A stretch of 64,000 nt of DNA, taken from contig JABICL010000034.1 in assembly GCA_018652265.1 (NCBI GenBank), positions 36,969 through 100,968 of the forward strand, given 5' to 3'. Positions 14,996 to 24,404 of this stretch are shown piece after piece. The notes beneath the pieces were generated by a model. It had not been told where the DNA came from and did no database searches. It saw only the letters and a program-made list of their open reading frames with translations. Source of the stretch: Candidatus Peribacteria bacterium. GTDB lineage: Bacteria > Patescibacteriota > Gracilibacteria > Peribacterales > Peribacteraceae. Position 1 is the first letter of the stretch, and each line of letters opens with the position of its first letter. Both the position numbers and the translations under genes were made by a program.

Positions 14996-17653
14996 CTAGC
15001 CTCCGTGACACTTCTTATATTTCTTCCCACTACCGCACGGACAAGGATCATTTCTTCCTACTTTGGTTTTAGGCATACCAGGTGGTAATCCCTGAGAAGA
15101 AGGCCTCTTTCCGTTTCGCATAGCAGAACCTGCACCGGTTTCGTAAAGTTCATTTTCTATATCATCTATATTCGTTTCCAGATCTTTTTGCTCTTCTTTT
15201 ACTCTTTCCATCATCGCTCGTGGAGCGAATTGTTTGAAGTCTATTTGTAGCAGTGTGTGAACTATAGATGATTCGATAGATACAATTAGCTGCGCAAATA
15301 ATCTAAATCCTTTGTCTTTATATTCGATCAAAGGATCTTTTTGTGCATAACCAGAGAAGGCGACTTGCTCTCTAAGGTGAGACATAGTGTCTATATGATT
15401 CATCCAGTGGGTATCTATAGATCTAAGCGTAACTACTCTTTCTGCCTGTTCTACAAGTTCACTGTCATACTCTTTGCATTTTTTCTCGTATGCATCTTTT
15501 GTGGCTTCACACAGTGATGTTTTTAATTCTTCTGTTGTTTGAAAACCTTTTACGCTGAATTCTCCAAGTGAGTGATGTAGTGCTCCAAGTCTCTTACTTA
15601 TATCTTCTATCTCCCATTTTTCTGGATCTTTATCGGAAGCATGAGCAACAACTATTGCTCCTATTTCTTTTTCTATATATTCAACTATTTCACTATGTAA
15701 ACTTTCTTCATTACTTTCATCGCTTTCTTTATAGGAGCTACTCATCTTATTCATAAGATCCTGTCTCCTCTTGTACATAATCTTTCTATGCTTATTCATT
15801 ACATCGTCGTACTGCACAACGTGTTTTCTTACATCGAAGTTTCTCCCCTCCACTTTCTTTTGAGCATTTCCTATAGCTCTCGATACCATTGAATTTTCAA
15901 GTGGAACATCATCAGGAACATTCATTCTTTCCATCATTGATTTCAATCTATCTCCACCAAATAGTCTCATTAGATCGTCTTCCATAGATACAAAAAATTG
16001 GCTTTCTCCAGCGTCTCCTTGCCTTCCTGCTCTTCCGCGAAGCTGATTATCTATACGACGAGCTTCGTGCCTTTCTGTTCCAAGTATTACAAGTCCTCCT
16101 AGTTCCAATACCTCTTCTGCGAGCTTTATATCAGTTCCACGTCCTGCCATATTTGTGGCTATGGTTACTGCGCCTTTTTGTCCTGCCTGAGACACTATTT
16201 CTGCTTCACGTTCGTGGTGTTTTGCGTTTAAAACCTCATGTGGAATATTTTCTGCAGCAAGCAAAGCTCCCAATGCTTCAGATTTTTCTATAGAAGTTGT
16301 TCCTGCAAGAACTGGCTGACCTTTTTCGTGTTTTTCTTTTATGATTTTTGCAGCAGCTTTAAATTTCGCCTCTACAGTTCGATAAATTGCATCAGATTTA
16401 TCATCACGTATTGTTGGTTTATTTGTTGGAATTACATATGTTCGTGTTCCATATATCTGTTCAAATTCTTCTTCTTCTGTTTTAGCAGTTCCTGTCATTC
16501 CAGATAACTTTTCGTACATACGGAAATAGTTCTGGAAAGTTATAGTTGCCAGAGTTTTACTCTCCCTTTGTACTTCTACCCTCTCCTTTGCCTCTATGGC
16601 CTGATGTAAGCCATGTCCATATCTACGTCCTGGCATCAGGCGACCGGTAAATTCATCTACAATTATTATTTCTTGCTCCCTTACTACATAGTCCACATCT
16701 GATTTATATATTGCATGTGCTCTGAGAGCTTGCTCTATATGATGCACCTCTTCGAATCCTTTCTCTGTATATATATTTTCTATTCCAAGTAGTTCTTCCA
16801 TATGCCTTATCCCTTCCTCTGTAAGAACTGCGAGCCTTTGTTTTTCATCTATTGTGTAATCTTTATTTGGTTTTAAATTACTTACGAGTCCAGAATACAA
16901 ATTGTATTTATCGGTACTTTCTTCTGCTGGCTGGCTAATAATTAGGGGAGTACGGGCTTCGTCTATAAGGATTGAATCTACTTCATCTACTATGCAGAAA
17001 TTTAAGCCCCTTTGAACCTGTAGATCTACAGATGGTGCCATGTTGTCTCTGAGATAATCGAATCCAAATTCATTGTTAGTTCCATATGTCACATCAGAGT
17101 TATATGCAGCACGACGTTCTTCTGCAGATTTTTCATGTACAACTACATCAGTTGTTAGGCCTAGCATTTCATATAATGGCCTCATCCACTCTTCATCACG
17201 CTTTGCAAGATAATCGTTCACGGTGACCACGTGTACACCTTTGCCTGTAAGTGCATTTAGGTACACAGGCATGGTACAAACCAAGGTTTTACCTTCACCA
17301 GTCTTCATTTCAGCTATTGAGCCTTTGTGCAAAATAATTCCACCAAGAATTTGAACATCAAATGGAACCATATTCCATATTACTTGGGATTTTCCAACTT
17401 GGATTTCTGTACCACATAAAAGCTGACAAGCCCTAATTACTACTGCAAAAGCTTCTGGCATTACGCTATCTAGAGATTCTCCCTCCTTTATTCTTGTGCA
17501 GAATTCTTCTGTTTTCTTCTTTATATCTTCTTCGGAGAAGTTCTGAGCCTCTTCGAATCTATTTTTTACTTTAGCAACCAAAGGCGTAAGCTTCTTCAAT
17601 TCTTTCTGAGCCGGGTCACCAAGTAGGCGATTTAGAGCATCTACAAACGACAT
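14996..17653 (-). CDS. secA: Preprotein translocase ATPase SecA
   Basis: The motor that drives unfolded proteins through SecYEG. The 885-residue protein has the Walker A region MKTGEGKTLVCTMPVYLNAL, the DEVDSILIDEARTPL Walker B segment, the peptide-crosslinking and helical-scaffold regions, the GRAGRQGDAGES helicase motif, and a C-terminal metal-binding SEC-C tail (CPCGSGKKYKKCHGG). Everything expected of a full-length bacterial SecA is there. An extended -10 box stands 7 nt before the start. It is divergent from the adenosyltransferase gene. Confidence 0.98.
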   Translation of the reverse strand: MSFVDALNRLLGDPAQKELKKLTPLVAKVKNRFEEAQNFSEEDIKKKTEEFCTRIKEGESLDSVMPEAFAVVIRACQLLCGTEIQVGKSQVIWNMVPFDVQILGGIILHKGSIAEMKTGEGKTLVCTMPVYLNALTGKGVHVVTVNDYLAKRDEEWMRPLYEMLGLTTDVVVHEKSAEERRAAYNSDVTYGTNNEFGFDYLRDNMAPSVDLQVQRGLNFCIVDEVDSILIDEARTPLIISQPAEESTDKYNLYSGLVSNLKPNKDYTIDEKQRLAVLTEEGIRHMEELLGIENIYTEKGFEEVHHIEQALRAHAIYKSDVDYVVREQEIIIVDEFTGRLMPGRRYGHGLHQAIEAKERVEVQRESKTLATITFQNYFRMYEKLSGMTGTAKTEEEEFEQIYGTRTYVIPTNKPTIRDDKSDAIYRTVEAKFKAAAKIIKEKHEKGQPVLAGTTSIEKSEALGALLAAENIPHEVLNAKHHEREAEIVSQAGQKGAVTIATNMAGRGTDIKLAEEVLELGGLVILGTERHEARRIDNQLRGRAGRQGDAGESQFFVSMEDDLMRLFGGDRLKSMMERMNVPDDVPLENSMVSRAIGNAQKKVEGRNFDVRKHVVQYDDVMNKHRKIMYKRRQDLMNKMSSSYKESDESNEESLHSEIVEYIEKEIGAIVVAHASDKDPEKWEIEDISKRLGALHHSLGEFSVKGFQTTEELKTSLCEATKDAYEKKCKEYDSELVEQAERVVTLRSIDTHWMNHIDTMSHLREQVAFSGYAQKDPLIEYKDKGFRLFAQLIVSIESSIVHTLLQIDFKQFAPRAMMERVKEEQKDLETNIDDIENELYETGAGSAMRNGKRPSSQGLPPGMPKTKVGRNDPCPCGSGKKYKKCHGG

Positions 17654-17660
17654 CTTTATA

Positions 17661-17669
17661 AGGATAGCA
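17661..17669 (-). promoter_or_regulatory. Extended -10 box of secA, leaderless arrangement
   Basis: On the reverse strand TGC then TATCCT, ending 7 nt before the secA ATG. Confidence 0.5.
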
Positions 17670-17700
17670 TTTTATTTATGTTTACATTGTAAATTCCTGT

Positions 17701-17706
17701 TAGAAT
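17701..17706 (+). promoter_or_regulatory. -10 box that favours the ATG at 17714
   Basis: TAGAAT ends one base before the first ATG (17708) but 7 nt before the next (17714). The spacing seen at other genes here favours 17714 as the real start. Confidence 0.5.
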
Positions 17707-17713
17707 CATGCAT

Positions 17714-18253
17714 ATGCCTCTCTATACAAGATTGGGCGACAGTGGAGAAACCATGCTTTATGGAGGAGAGAAGATAAGTAAATCTGAACCAAGAATTCAT
17801 GCTTATGGGACTTTAGATGAGCTGGATGCTTTGCTTGGAGTAATAGCTTCTGATAGCGAGTGCAAAGAGGACCTGAAAACTAGGGTGCAGAAATTGCAGA
17901 AGAAGTTATTTATTGCAAAGTCAGATTTTGCAACACCCATGTCTTTTGGAGGTGATTGCTTGAGAATTTCTCAAGAAGATGTAGAAGAAATGGAAAAAGA
18001 GATAGATGAATTAGAATCTAATGTTCCAAAACTTACAAAGTTTATAATTCCAGGAGGATCAAAAGTTGCATCTTATCTTCATCAAGCTCGTACAGTTTGT
18101 AGAAGAGCAGAGAGATGGGCAGTTAAATTTTCCGAAGAGAGTGAGATAAATTATGCGGCACTTAGGTACTTAAATCGTTTTGGAGATATGCTTTTTGCTC
18201 TTGGTAGAGCGGTAAACATGGAAGAAGGTGTGGAAGAAGTAGAAGCAGGGTAA
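17714..18253 (+). CDS. Cob(I)alamin adenosyltransferase, PduO type
   Basis: Transfers the adenosyl group of ATP to cobalamin, giving coenzyme B12. The 179-residue protein has the N-terminal ATP-binding signature YTRLGDSGETMLYGG, the EPRIHAYGTLDELDALLG motif, and the C-terminal RTVCRRAERWAV motif typical of PduO-type enzymes, which form a trimeric helical bundle. No cobalamin synthesis gene or B12-dependent enzyme is in the window, so it probably serves salvaged cobamide for an enzyme elsewhere, such as a class II ribonucleotide reductase. A start at 17708 would add two residues. A small gene follows after 9 nt. Confidence 0.93.
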   Translation: MPLYTRLGDSGETMLYGGEKISKSEPRIHAYGTLDELDALLGVIASDSECKEDLKTRVQKLQKKLFIAKSDFATPMSFGGDCLRISQEDVEEMEKEIDELESNVPKLTKFIIPGGSKVASYLHQARTVCRRAERWAVKFSEESEINYAALRYLNRFGDMLFALGRAVNMEEGVEEVEAG

Positions 18254-18262
18254 GATACCGAT

Positions 18263-18496
18263 ATGACAAAAAGAGAACTCACAGGCGATGAAGCTAGACA
18301 ACTCATAGACGATATTTTATCTAGAACGAATGATCCTTTTATAATGCATTTAAGTTGGAAGCGATCTGGAGAGAAGGACAAGATAGAACAACACTTAAGT
18401 TTTCATGGAACTTGGAATTCACAGGAGATCCTTGCGACGGGGAAGGGGAGAAATCAGCAGATACAAGAGATTGTTATGCGGAGTTTGGGAAAATAG
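18263..18496 (+). CDS. Small hypothetical protein downstream of the adenosyltransferase
   Basis: A 77-residue soluble protein (LTGDEARQLIDDILSRTNDP, HLSFHGTWNSQEILATGKG), not recognised. It starts 9 nt after the adenosyltransferase stop on the same strand, so the two are probably cotranscribed. It ends 9 nt before convergent uvrB. The mixed helix and strand content looks like a real folded protein. Confidence 0.55.
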   Translation: MTKRELTGDEARQLIDDILSRTNDPFIMHLSWKRSGEKDKIEQHLSFHGTWNSQEILATGKGRNQQIQEIVMRSLGK

Positions 18497-18505
18497 TCGA
18501 AGCAT

Positions 18506-20479
18506 CTAAAGTTCCCTCTTAAGCATCTCCACCTCATCCCTCAAATCTGCAGCCTTTTCAAACTCATAGTTTTCTGAGGCGATTTCCATCTGATTTTGAA
18601 GTTCTTTTATAAGCCTCTTCTTTTCATCTTTTGGAATCTTCTTGTTATCACGTTTTGGCTTTCTGAGTTCCAGCTTATTTTTCTCTTCTGCAATGTCATG
18701 AACTGCTTTTTCAATCGATTGAGGAGATATTCCATGATCTTCATTAAATTTATGTTGAATAGATCTTCTTCTTTCAGTTTCTTCCATTGCTGCTTTCATA
18801 GCTTTTGTAATTTTGTCTGCATACAAAACTACATGCCCGCGAACATTTCTAGCACATCTTCCTATTGTCTGTACAAGCGCATCGCGAGATCTCAAGAATC
18901 CTTCTTTGTCTGCGCCAAGTATCGCAATAAAACTTACCTCTGGCAGATCCAATCCTTCTCGAAGTAGATTTACTCCTACTATTATATCTATTTCTCCAAT
19001 TCTTAATTCTCTTATGGTTTCTACCCTGTCCAATGTTTTAATATCTGAATGCAGATATTTAACTTTATAATCTTTATCGAGTAAGTACTGAGAAATTTCT
19101 TCTGCACTTTTTTTGGTAAGTGTAGTTACAAGTATTCTTTCTTCTCTATCTATAGTTTGATCTATTTCCGAGACAATATTATCTATTTGTCCTTTCGATG
19201 GATGAATGGTTACTACTGGATCTAGTAATCCAGTGGGACGTATAACTTGTTCTACAATTCTATCTTTTTTGGTGTTCTTATATTCATATTTGCCAGGAGT
19301 GGCTGATATATAGACTGCTTGTCCTATTTTGTTTTCGAATTCTTCAAATCTAAGGGGTCTATTGTCTTTGCTAGAAGGAAGTCTAAATCCATATTCTATA
19401 AGAGTATTTTTCCTACTTAAGTTTCCTTCATACATACCTCCCACTTGAGGAATTGTCATATGAGATTCATCTACCAATAATAGAAAATCATCAGGGAAAT
19501 AATCCAGAAGAGTTTCTGGTGGAGATCCAGGTTTTTTCTCTCCTAGATATCTCGCATAGTTTTCTATGCCTGTGCAGTATCCAGTTTCAAGTAACATTTC
19601 CAGATCATATTCAGTCCTCTGTCTTAATCTTTCTGCTTTTGCGATATCTCCTCTTTCTATAAGTTCTTTTTCTCTTTCATTTAAGTCTTTTTTTATAGAT
19701 CCAGCTGCTTTTTCTATTTTCTCCTTTGTAGTTACTGTGTGAGTGGCAGGGAAAATAGTTGCCTCACTCATCTCGCACAGTACTTCGCCAGTAAAACTAT
19801 CTACCTCTGATATAGATTCAATTTCATCAAAGGCCATTTCTATCCTTATTACAGTGTCTCCACTAGGAGGAAATATTTCTACCGTATCTCCTAGAACATG
19901 CACCATGCCCTGCTTAAATTCCACACCTGATCTTTTGTATTGTATGTCTGTAAGCTCTCTTAAAAATGTATCACGTACTTTTTGCTCACCTTGTTTTATA
20001 GTTATTGCCATTCCCTCGTAATCCGTAACACTACCAAGTCCATATATACAAGATACTGATGCAACTATAATCACATCTCTCCTAGAGAGAAGATTATGTG
20101 TAGCTGCGTGTCTATATTTTGCAATTTCATCATTGATAGATGCATCTTTTTCTATATACGTATCTGTAGATGGCATATATGCCTCTGGCTGATAATAATC
20201 GTAATAAGAAACAAAATAAGAAATTGCATTCTCTGGAAAAAAAGATTGAAATTCAGAACATAATTGAGCCGCTAAAGTTTTATTATGAGCCATTACCAAT
20301 GTTGGCCTTTGCTGCTGCTCAATTATATTTGCCATTGTGAAAGTTTTACCTGTTCCTGTAGCTCCCAAAAGAGTTTGATGTCTTTCGCCGGATTTTAATC
20401 CTGCAGAGAGTTTTTTGATTGCCTCTGGCTGATCACCTTTTGGATCGAATTTGGATACGAGTTTAAATTGGTTAGACAT
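18506..20479 (-). CDS. uvrB: Excinuclease ABC subunit B
   Basis: The damage-verification helicase of nucleotide excision repair. The 657-residue protein has Walker A LLGATGTGKTF, the tyrosine-rich beta-hairpin (YFVSYYDYYQPEAYMPSTDT), Walker B LLLVDESHMTIPQ, helicase motifs V and VI (GVNLLREGLDLPE, QTIGRCARN) and a C-terminal UVR motif (NYEFEKAADLRDEVEMLK) for UvrC contact. The length is normal. A -10 box stands 8 nt before the ATG, and a 9-base tandem repeat lies between it and the divergent membrane protein. Confidence 0.98.
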   Translation of the reverse strand: MSNQFKLVSKFDPKGDQPEAIKKLSAGLKSGERHQTLLGATGTGKTFTMANIIEQQQRPTLVMAHNKTLAAQLCSEFQSFFPENAISYFVSYYDYYQPEAYMPSTDTYIEKDASINDEIAKYRHAATHNLLSRRDVIIVASVSCIYGLGSVTDYEGMAITIKQGEQKVRDTFLRELTDIQYKRSGVEFKQGMVHVLGDTVEIFPPSGDTVIRIEMAFDEIESISEVDSFTGEVLCEMSEATIFPATHTVTTKEKIEKAAGSIKKDLNEREKELIERGDIAKAERLRQRTEYDLEMLLETGYCTGIENYARYLGEKKPGSPPETLLDYFPDDFLLLVDESHMTIPQVGGMYEGNLSRKNTLIEYGFRLPSSKDNRPLRFEEFENKIGQAVYISATPGKYEYKNTKKDRIVEQVIRPTGLLDPVVTIHPSKGQIDNIVSEIDQTIDREERILVTTLTKKSAEEISQYLLDKDYKVKYLHSDIKTLDRVETIRELRIGEIDIIVGVNLLREGLDLPEVSFIAILGADKEGFLRSRDALVQTIGRCARNVRGHVVLYADKITKAMKAAMEETERRRSIQHKFNEDHGISPQSIEKAVHDIAEEKNKLELRKPKRDNKKIPKDEKKRLIKELQNQMEIASENYEFEKAADLRDEVEMLKREL

Positions 20480-20487
20480 GAAGAGGA

Positions 20488-20493
20488 ATTGTA
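20488..20493 (-). promoter_or_regulatory. -10 box of uvrB, leaderless arrangement
   Basis: Reverse-strand TACAAT, ending 8 nt before the uvrB ATG. Confidence 0.5.
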
Positions 20494-20592
20494 TGTGTAA
20501 ATTAAAACACAGGAAAGAAAAATAAGTACTTTAGGTACTTTATGTACATTAGGTAATTTAGGTACATATTTAATACGAGAAATTAAATCCTA

Positions 20593-20664
20593 CCTAAGAT
20601 ACCTAAGATACCTAAGATACCTAAGATACCTAAGATACCTAAGATACCTAAGATACCTAAGATA
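20593..20664. repeat. 9-base tandem repeat, eight perfect copies
   Basis: CCTAAGATA repeated eight times without a mismatch. The preceding ~60 bp (20525-20575) carry inverted, degenerate units (TTAGGTAC), so the region can fold back on itself. The array ends only 19 bp before the start of the membrane protein at 20683 and abuts its -10 box (TATACT, 20668-20673). Copy number could vary between strains and affect that promoter. Confidence 0.9.
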
Positions 20665-20682
20665 CCTTATACTACCCCTCGT

Positions 20683-23568
20683 ATGATTAAAAAAATTCAA
20701 AACTATCTGTCACATGTATTTTTTCTGGCTCTGGTCGTATGGGGCATTTATGCAACGTTAGTGTTTTTGGGTATAGATGCACACATAGTTGTCCTTCTAG
20801 AAGATGAAGCATGGAAATCTATAGCTAAGGATATTCCACAAAAACAGGGGGAATTTCCTCCGGCTGCGTTTTTGAGAGGGTTAAATGCTCTAGTGCCTAT
20901 GGTTCAGCATTTTATATCTAGAGCTAGACCATTTCTTGCTTACGGAGTGGTTAGTGCTTTAATTTATTTGTTATATGTGTGTTATACAGTTCTTGTAAAG
21001 GGAAGGCTTTTTATAGATAAAAAGGTAAATGCTCTACATTTAATTATTTTATTCTTTGGAAGTACATGGCTTGTATTTACTACTCTTTTTTATGTTGATG
21101 TTCCAAATTTACTTCCCAGTCTTATACTTGAGCCTTCAAGAGAGTCTTTAAATGATTCAGTTTCCGAAGAGGCATTTGTTGTATTAAAAGAAAATTTCAA
21201 GAGATTGGAAGAGTCTGGATGTATTATTCAAGATAAAGAGGGCAGAAAAACTGGAGCTGGAGCAAATGCATACTGGTATCAGGGCATTTGTGTTCAGAAA
21301 GCATTCTTTACCAGAGTTATGTCTCAGGCTTTTATGCTTATGTTTTTGATATTGAATTTCCTTGTTATAGGTAAATTCTTGCTTAAGCTTTTTAAGTTCA
21401 AGACATCAAAATTATTAGAATTTGCTATGAGTTTAGGTTTGGGTGCAGCAGGAGTTACTATGATAATTTGGATATTGGCACTTATTAAGATTTTAAATTC
21501 TGCTACTGCATGGGTAGTTCTTATTGCTATTCCAATAATTGGATATCCGTATGTTTCTTATTGGATAAAATCAATTTTGCATTCCAACTGGAAATACAAA
21601 ACATCATTCTTATCTGCAAAAAATATTATTATCTGGCTTCTTATTACATATCTAGCATTTAACTTCTTAACAGTTGTAAGGCCATTTCCTATTGGATGGG
21701 ATGATCTTGGTAGATATATAAATGGGCCAAGACAAGTAAGTGTATTTGGCCATATTATTCCTGGAATGCTTGCTGCACAGTGGGAATATCTAACGTCTTT
21801 GGGGTTTGTATTGTTTGGTTATTATTCAGCTTTTGGGGCAACACTTGCTCAGCAAATTAATTGGATGGCAGGACTTTTTGCAACATTTGCTGTGTTTATT
21901 TGTGCAAGAAGTGTTTTGGGTGATGGCAAAGGAATATTTGCTGCCCTCTTCTATTACACATTACCAATGGCTGGTCATTTCTCGTTTGCAGATATGAAAA
22001 CTGAGAATGCACTACTCTTTTATGGGGCGCTTGGTATTACCGCAGTTGTTATTTGGATAAAAAATAGAGAAAAAGAAGAGCAAGATGGAAATGGAATGAA
22101 GTGGTTGTTTGTTGCGGGAATTTTATTTGCTGCAGGAGTTGCTACCAAGCCTACGATTGTTCTTATGTTTCTTATGGCAGGAACCATGATTACATTCGAT
22201 GTATTGGGAGTTTCTAGTGGTATAGGATCAATATTTCTTGGCACTCTTATACTTACAAAATCTAGGGCAATCAGCTTATCCAAGATAGCGGAAAAATTGG
22301 GGATACTAGACGTTTCATTGTTTAGTACTTTTGTGACTATCTCTCTCCTTGTGATTGGTGTTGCACTATTTGTAATGCCACTTGTTTATTCAAGGAAAAA
22401 ATCAAATACAAAAGCAAAACTTGCGGAACACAAGTTCTATTGGAAGAGCGTTATGGTTATTGTAGTTGGTTTTATGATTTTCTCGGGGCCATGGATGGTT
22501 AGAAATATGGGGGCTAATAAAATGATAAATGTGTCTGCATTACTTGGTGCGCCAAATACGATTACTCCTATGATTGTATATAGCGAAGAAATGCTTCCTG
22601 ATAATGCTCCTGAAGGATCGAGATTTTTGCCTCCTGAATTGGCAGTAGATCCTGATCATGAAAGATGTATAGGTACTTCTGAGCAAGAAGAGTTAGATAG
22701 ATATTGGGGATATGGTGCTGGATTTAGTCATTTCCTTAAATTGCCATGGAGAGTGATTATGAATGTAGATTCTCAGGGGTACTACCTCACAACTTCTCCA
22801 TTATTACTTCTTGTTCCATTATTACTTCTGGCGCCAATCTTTTGGAGGAAGAGAATTCTTAGATTGATATTCTGGGGGACACTTGCATATGTTTTCCAAT
22901 GGATTCTCGCAGCCAGTGGTATCCCTTGGTATGGAATAGGAATGTTCCTTGGCCTTGCCATATGTGTTGAAGCTGTTTTATTTGGTTCAAAAGATAAGGC
23001 TTCCAGGATAGTAGGAGGGACTTTGTGTGTTGTTGCAATACTTATGGTCCTATCTCTTAGGCTTTGGCAATTTTCCATGCAAATGAATTTGCATGAGTAT
23101 TCATGGGGAAAAGCTTCCTTTGAAGTGCTTAGAGAGATGACTATTCCTGATTACGATAATATTACAGAAAATGTTGTTGAGCTTTCCAAGAATAAGGAAA
23201 CACCTTATCTATATAGGATGGGAACTTTTATAAGTTATTTCATTCCACGCAATAGGGAAATTATTACGCTAAATGATAATCAGCTTGTCTTTTTTAATTG
23301 TATAAACCAAGAGGGAGATCATCTTCTTACTTTAAAGAGACTTAAGGCATTAGGATTTCATAGTATAGTTTTTGATACGAATACTGCGACCATAGAAAAA
23401 GATCAAAACGGAACTCTTCATCAGAAGGTAAATAATTTTATGGATTTTGCAAATGATGAAAGTACGGGAATTATATCTGTGGTGAATAATCCAGGAGGGG
23501 GGATTGCTTATATGATACTTCCGGAGAGCGTTGAGATTGATGAGGATGCTGTAGATGTAGAGGAGTGA
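20683..23568 (+). CDS. Large polytopic membrane protein, GT-C/ArnT-like
   Basis: A 961-residue integral membrane protein with some 16-20 hydrophobic segments. Features include a large loop after the fourth (PSRESLNDSVSEEAFVVLKE region) and a loop with PFPIGWDDLGRYINGP, whose acidic residues recall the first extracytoplasmic loop of GT-C enzymes. A ~120-residue soluble C-terminal domain follows. GT-C proteins move sugars from polyprenyl-phosphate donors outside the membrane. It opens the glycan locus and is followed by a GT2 and DUF2304 pair, a common source of polyprenyl-phosphate sugar. The acceptor is unknown. Confidence 0.65.
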   Translation: MIKKIQNYLSHVFFLALVVWGIYATLVFLGIDAHIVVLLEDEAWKSIAKDIPQKQGEFPPAAFLRGLNALVPMVQHFISRARPFLAYGVVSALIYLLYVCYTVLVKGRLFIDKKVNALHLIILFFGSTWLVFTTLFYVDVPNLLPSLILEPSRESLNDSVSEEAFVVLKENFKRLEESGCIIQDKEGRKTGAGANAYWYQGICVQKAFFTRVMSQAFMLMFLILNFLVIGKFLLKLFKFKTSKLLEFAMSLGLGAAGVTMIIWILALIKILNSATAWVVLIAIPIIGYPYVSYWIKSILHSNWKYKTSFLSAKNIIIWLLITYLAFNFLTVVRPFPIGWDDLGRYINGPRQVSVFGHIIPGMLAAQWEYLTSLGFVLFGYYSAFGATLAQQINWMAGLFATFAVFICARSVLGDGKGIFAALFYYTLPMAGHFSFADMKTENALLFYGALGITAVVIWIKNREKEEQDGNGMKWLFVAGILFAAGVATKPTIVLMFLMAGTMITFDVLGVSSGIGSIFLGTLILTKSRAISLSKIAEKLGILDVSLFSTFVTISLLVIGVALFVMPLVYSRKKSNTKAKLAEHKFYWKSVMVIVVGFMIFSGPWMVRNMGANKMINVSALLGAPNTITPMIVYSEEMLPDNAPEGSRFLPPELAVDPDHERCIGTSEQEELDRYWGYGAGFSHFLKLPWRVIMNVDSQGYYLTTSPLLLLVPLLLLAPIFWRKRILRLIFWGTLAYVFQWILAASGIPWYGIGMFLGLAICVEAVLFGSKDKASRIVGGTLCVVAILMVLSLRLWQFSMQMNLHEYSWGKASFEVLREMTIPDYDNITENVVELSKNKETPYLYRMGTFISYFIPRNREIITLNDNQLVFFNCINQEGDHLLTLKRLKALGFHSIVFDTNTATIEKDQNGTLHQKVNNFMDFANDESTGIISVVNNPGGGIAYMILPESVEIDEDAVDVEE

Positions 23569-23658
23569 TTAGTAGGTAGTGGGTAGTGATTAGTAGCAAA
23601 ACAATATGTGGTACGTTGTGCAGCGTGCTAGCCACTAACTACTAACCACTAACCACTT
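23564..23658. repeat. Heptamer hairpin (AGTGATT/ACCACTA type), copy 1
   Basis: The left arm has 7-base units such as AGTGATT, AGTAGGT and AGTGGGT. The right arm (from 23631) has the complement (CCACTAACTACTAACCACTA). Same family as 24779-24871 and the half-copy inside a gene at 60372-60404. Confidence 0.8.
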
Positions 23659-23720
23659 GTTCGTTCTTAAAATTCTTCAAAATATACAATTTATTCCATA
23701 CATATCACCAATAATAGTTC

Positions 23721-23726
23721 TATACT
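23721..23726 (+). promoter_or_regulatory. -10 box, leaderless arrangement, GTG start
   Basis: TATACT ends 7 nt before the GTG at 23734, supporting that GTG as the start. Confidence 0.5.
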
Positions 23727-23733
23727 TTATACT

Positions 23734-24402
23734 GTGAAGACCGTAGCAATAATTCCGGCTTTCAATGAAGTAACGCAGATATCTGATGTTATAAATGGAA
23801 TGAAAAAGCATGTGGATTCTGTAATAGTTATAGATGATGGTTCCACAGATGGTACAGGTAATATTTCTAGAGATTGTGGAGCAATAGTAGTGACTCACAG
23901 AATGACTCGAGGTGCAGGAGCCGCAACTATGACTGGAATTATTGTAGCAAGGCTAATGCATGCACAGGCTGCTATAACAATAGATGCAGATGGTCAGCAT
24001 GATCCGAATGATTCTCCAAAATTGTTGGCCCCTATTCTAAGTGAAGATGCAGACATAGTTATAGGCACAAGATTTAAAGGAAGAAACAATGTCCCGTTTT
24101 TGCCAAAGCTATTTAATAAAATTGGAAACATACTTACTTTTATGACTACTGGTAAATATGTCTCAGATAGCCAGTCGGGATTCAAAGCCTTTGGACCGGT
24201 TTCTTTATATACGATTCATTTGCATATGGATGGGTTTGAATTCTGCACAGAAATTGTAAGAGAAATTGCACAATATGGATGGAAGGCAAAAGAGGTTCCT
24301 GTAGGAGTTACATACTCTGAATACACTAGAGCAAAAGGTCAGTCTTTTTCCCGTGGAGTGATTACAGCATGTAAGATATTACTTAGATTCTTCCTCAGAT
24401 AA
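23734..24402 (+). CDS. GT2 polyprenyl-phosphate glycosyltransferase (DPM1/GtrB-like)
   Basis: A 222-residue GT-A enzyme that probably loads a sugar onto a polyprenyl phosphate at the cytoplasmic membrane face. It begins at a GTG with MKTVAIIPAFNE. It has VIDDGSTDGTG, the metal-binding TIDADGQHDP and the SGFKAF acceptor motif. There are no transmembrane helices, as in short DPM1-like enzymes. The next gene, 2 nt away, is a DUF2304 membrane protein, a pairing seen often in bacteria and archaea. The product would feed the GT-C proteins of the locus. Confidence 0.88.
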   Translation: MKTVAIIPAFNEVTQISDVINGMKKHVDSVIVIDDGSTDGTGNISRDCGAIVVTHRMTRGAGAATMTGIIVARLMHAQAAITIDADGQHDPNDSPKLLAPILSEDADIVIGTRFKGRNNVPFLPKLFNKIGNILTFMTTGKYVSDSQSGFKAFGPVSLYTIHLHMDGFEFCTEIVREIAQYGWKAKEVPVGVTYSEYTRAKGQSFSRGVITACKILLRFFLR

Positions 24403-24404
24403 TT

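Noticed and set aside
20525..20666. Possible CRISPR array
   Set aside because: The 9-base units are contiguous with no spacers, and there are no cas genes in the window.
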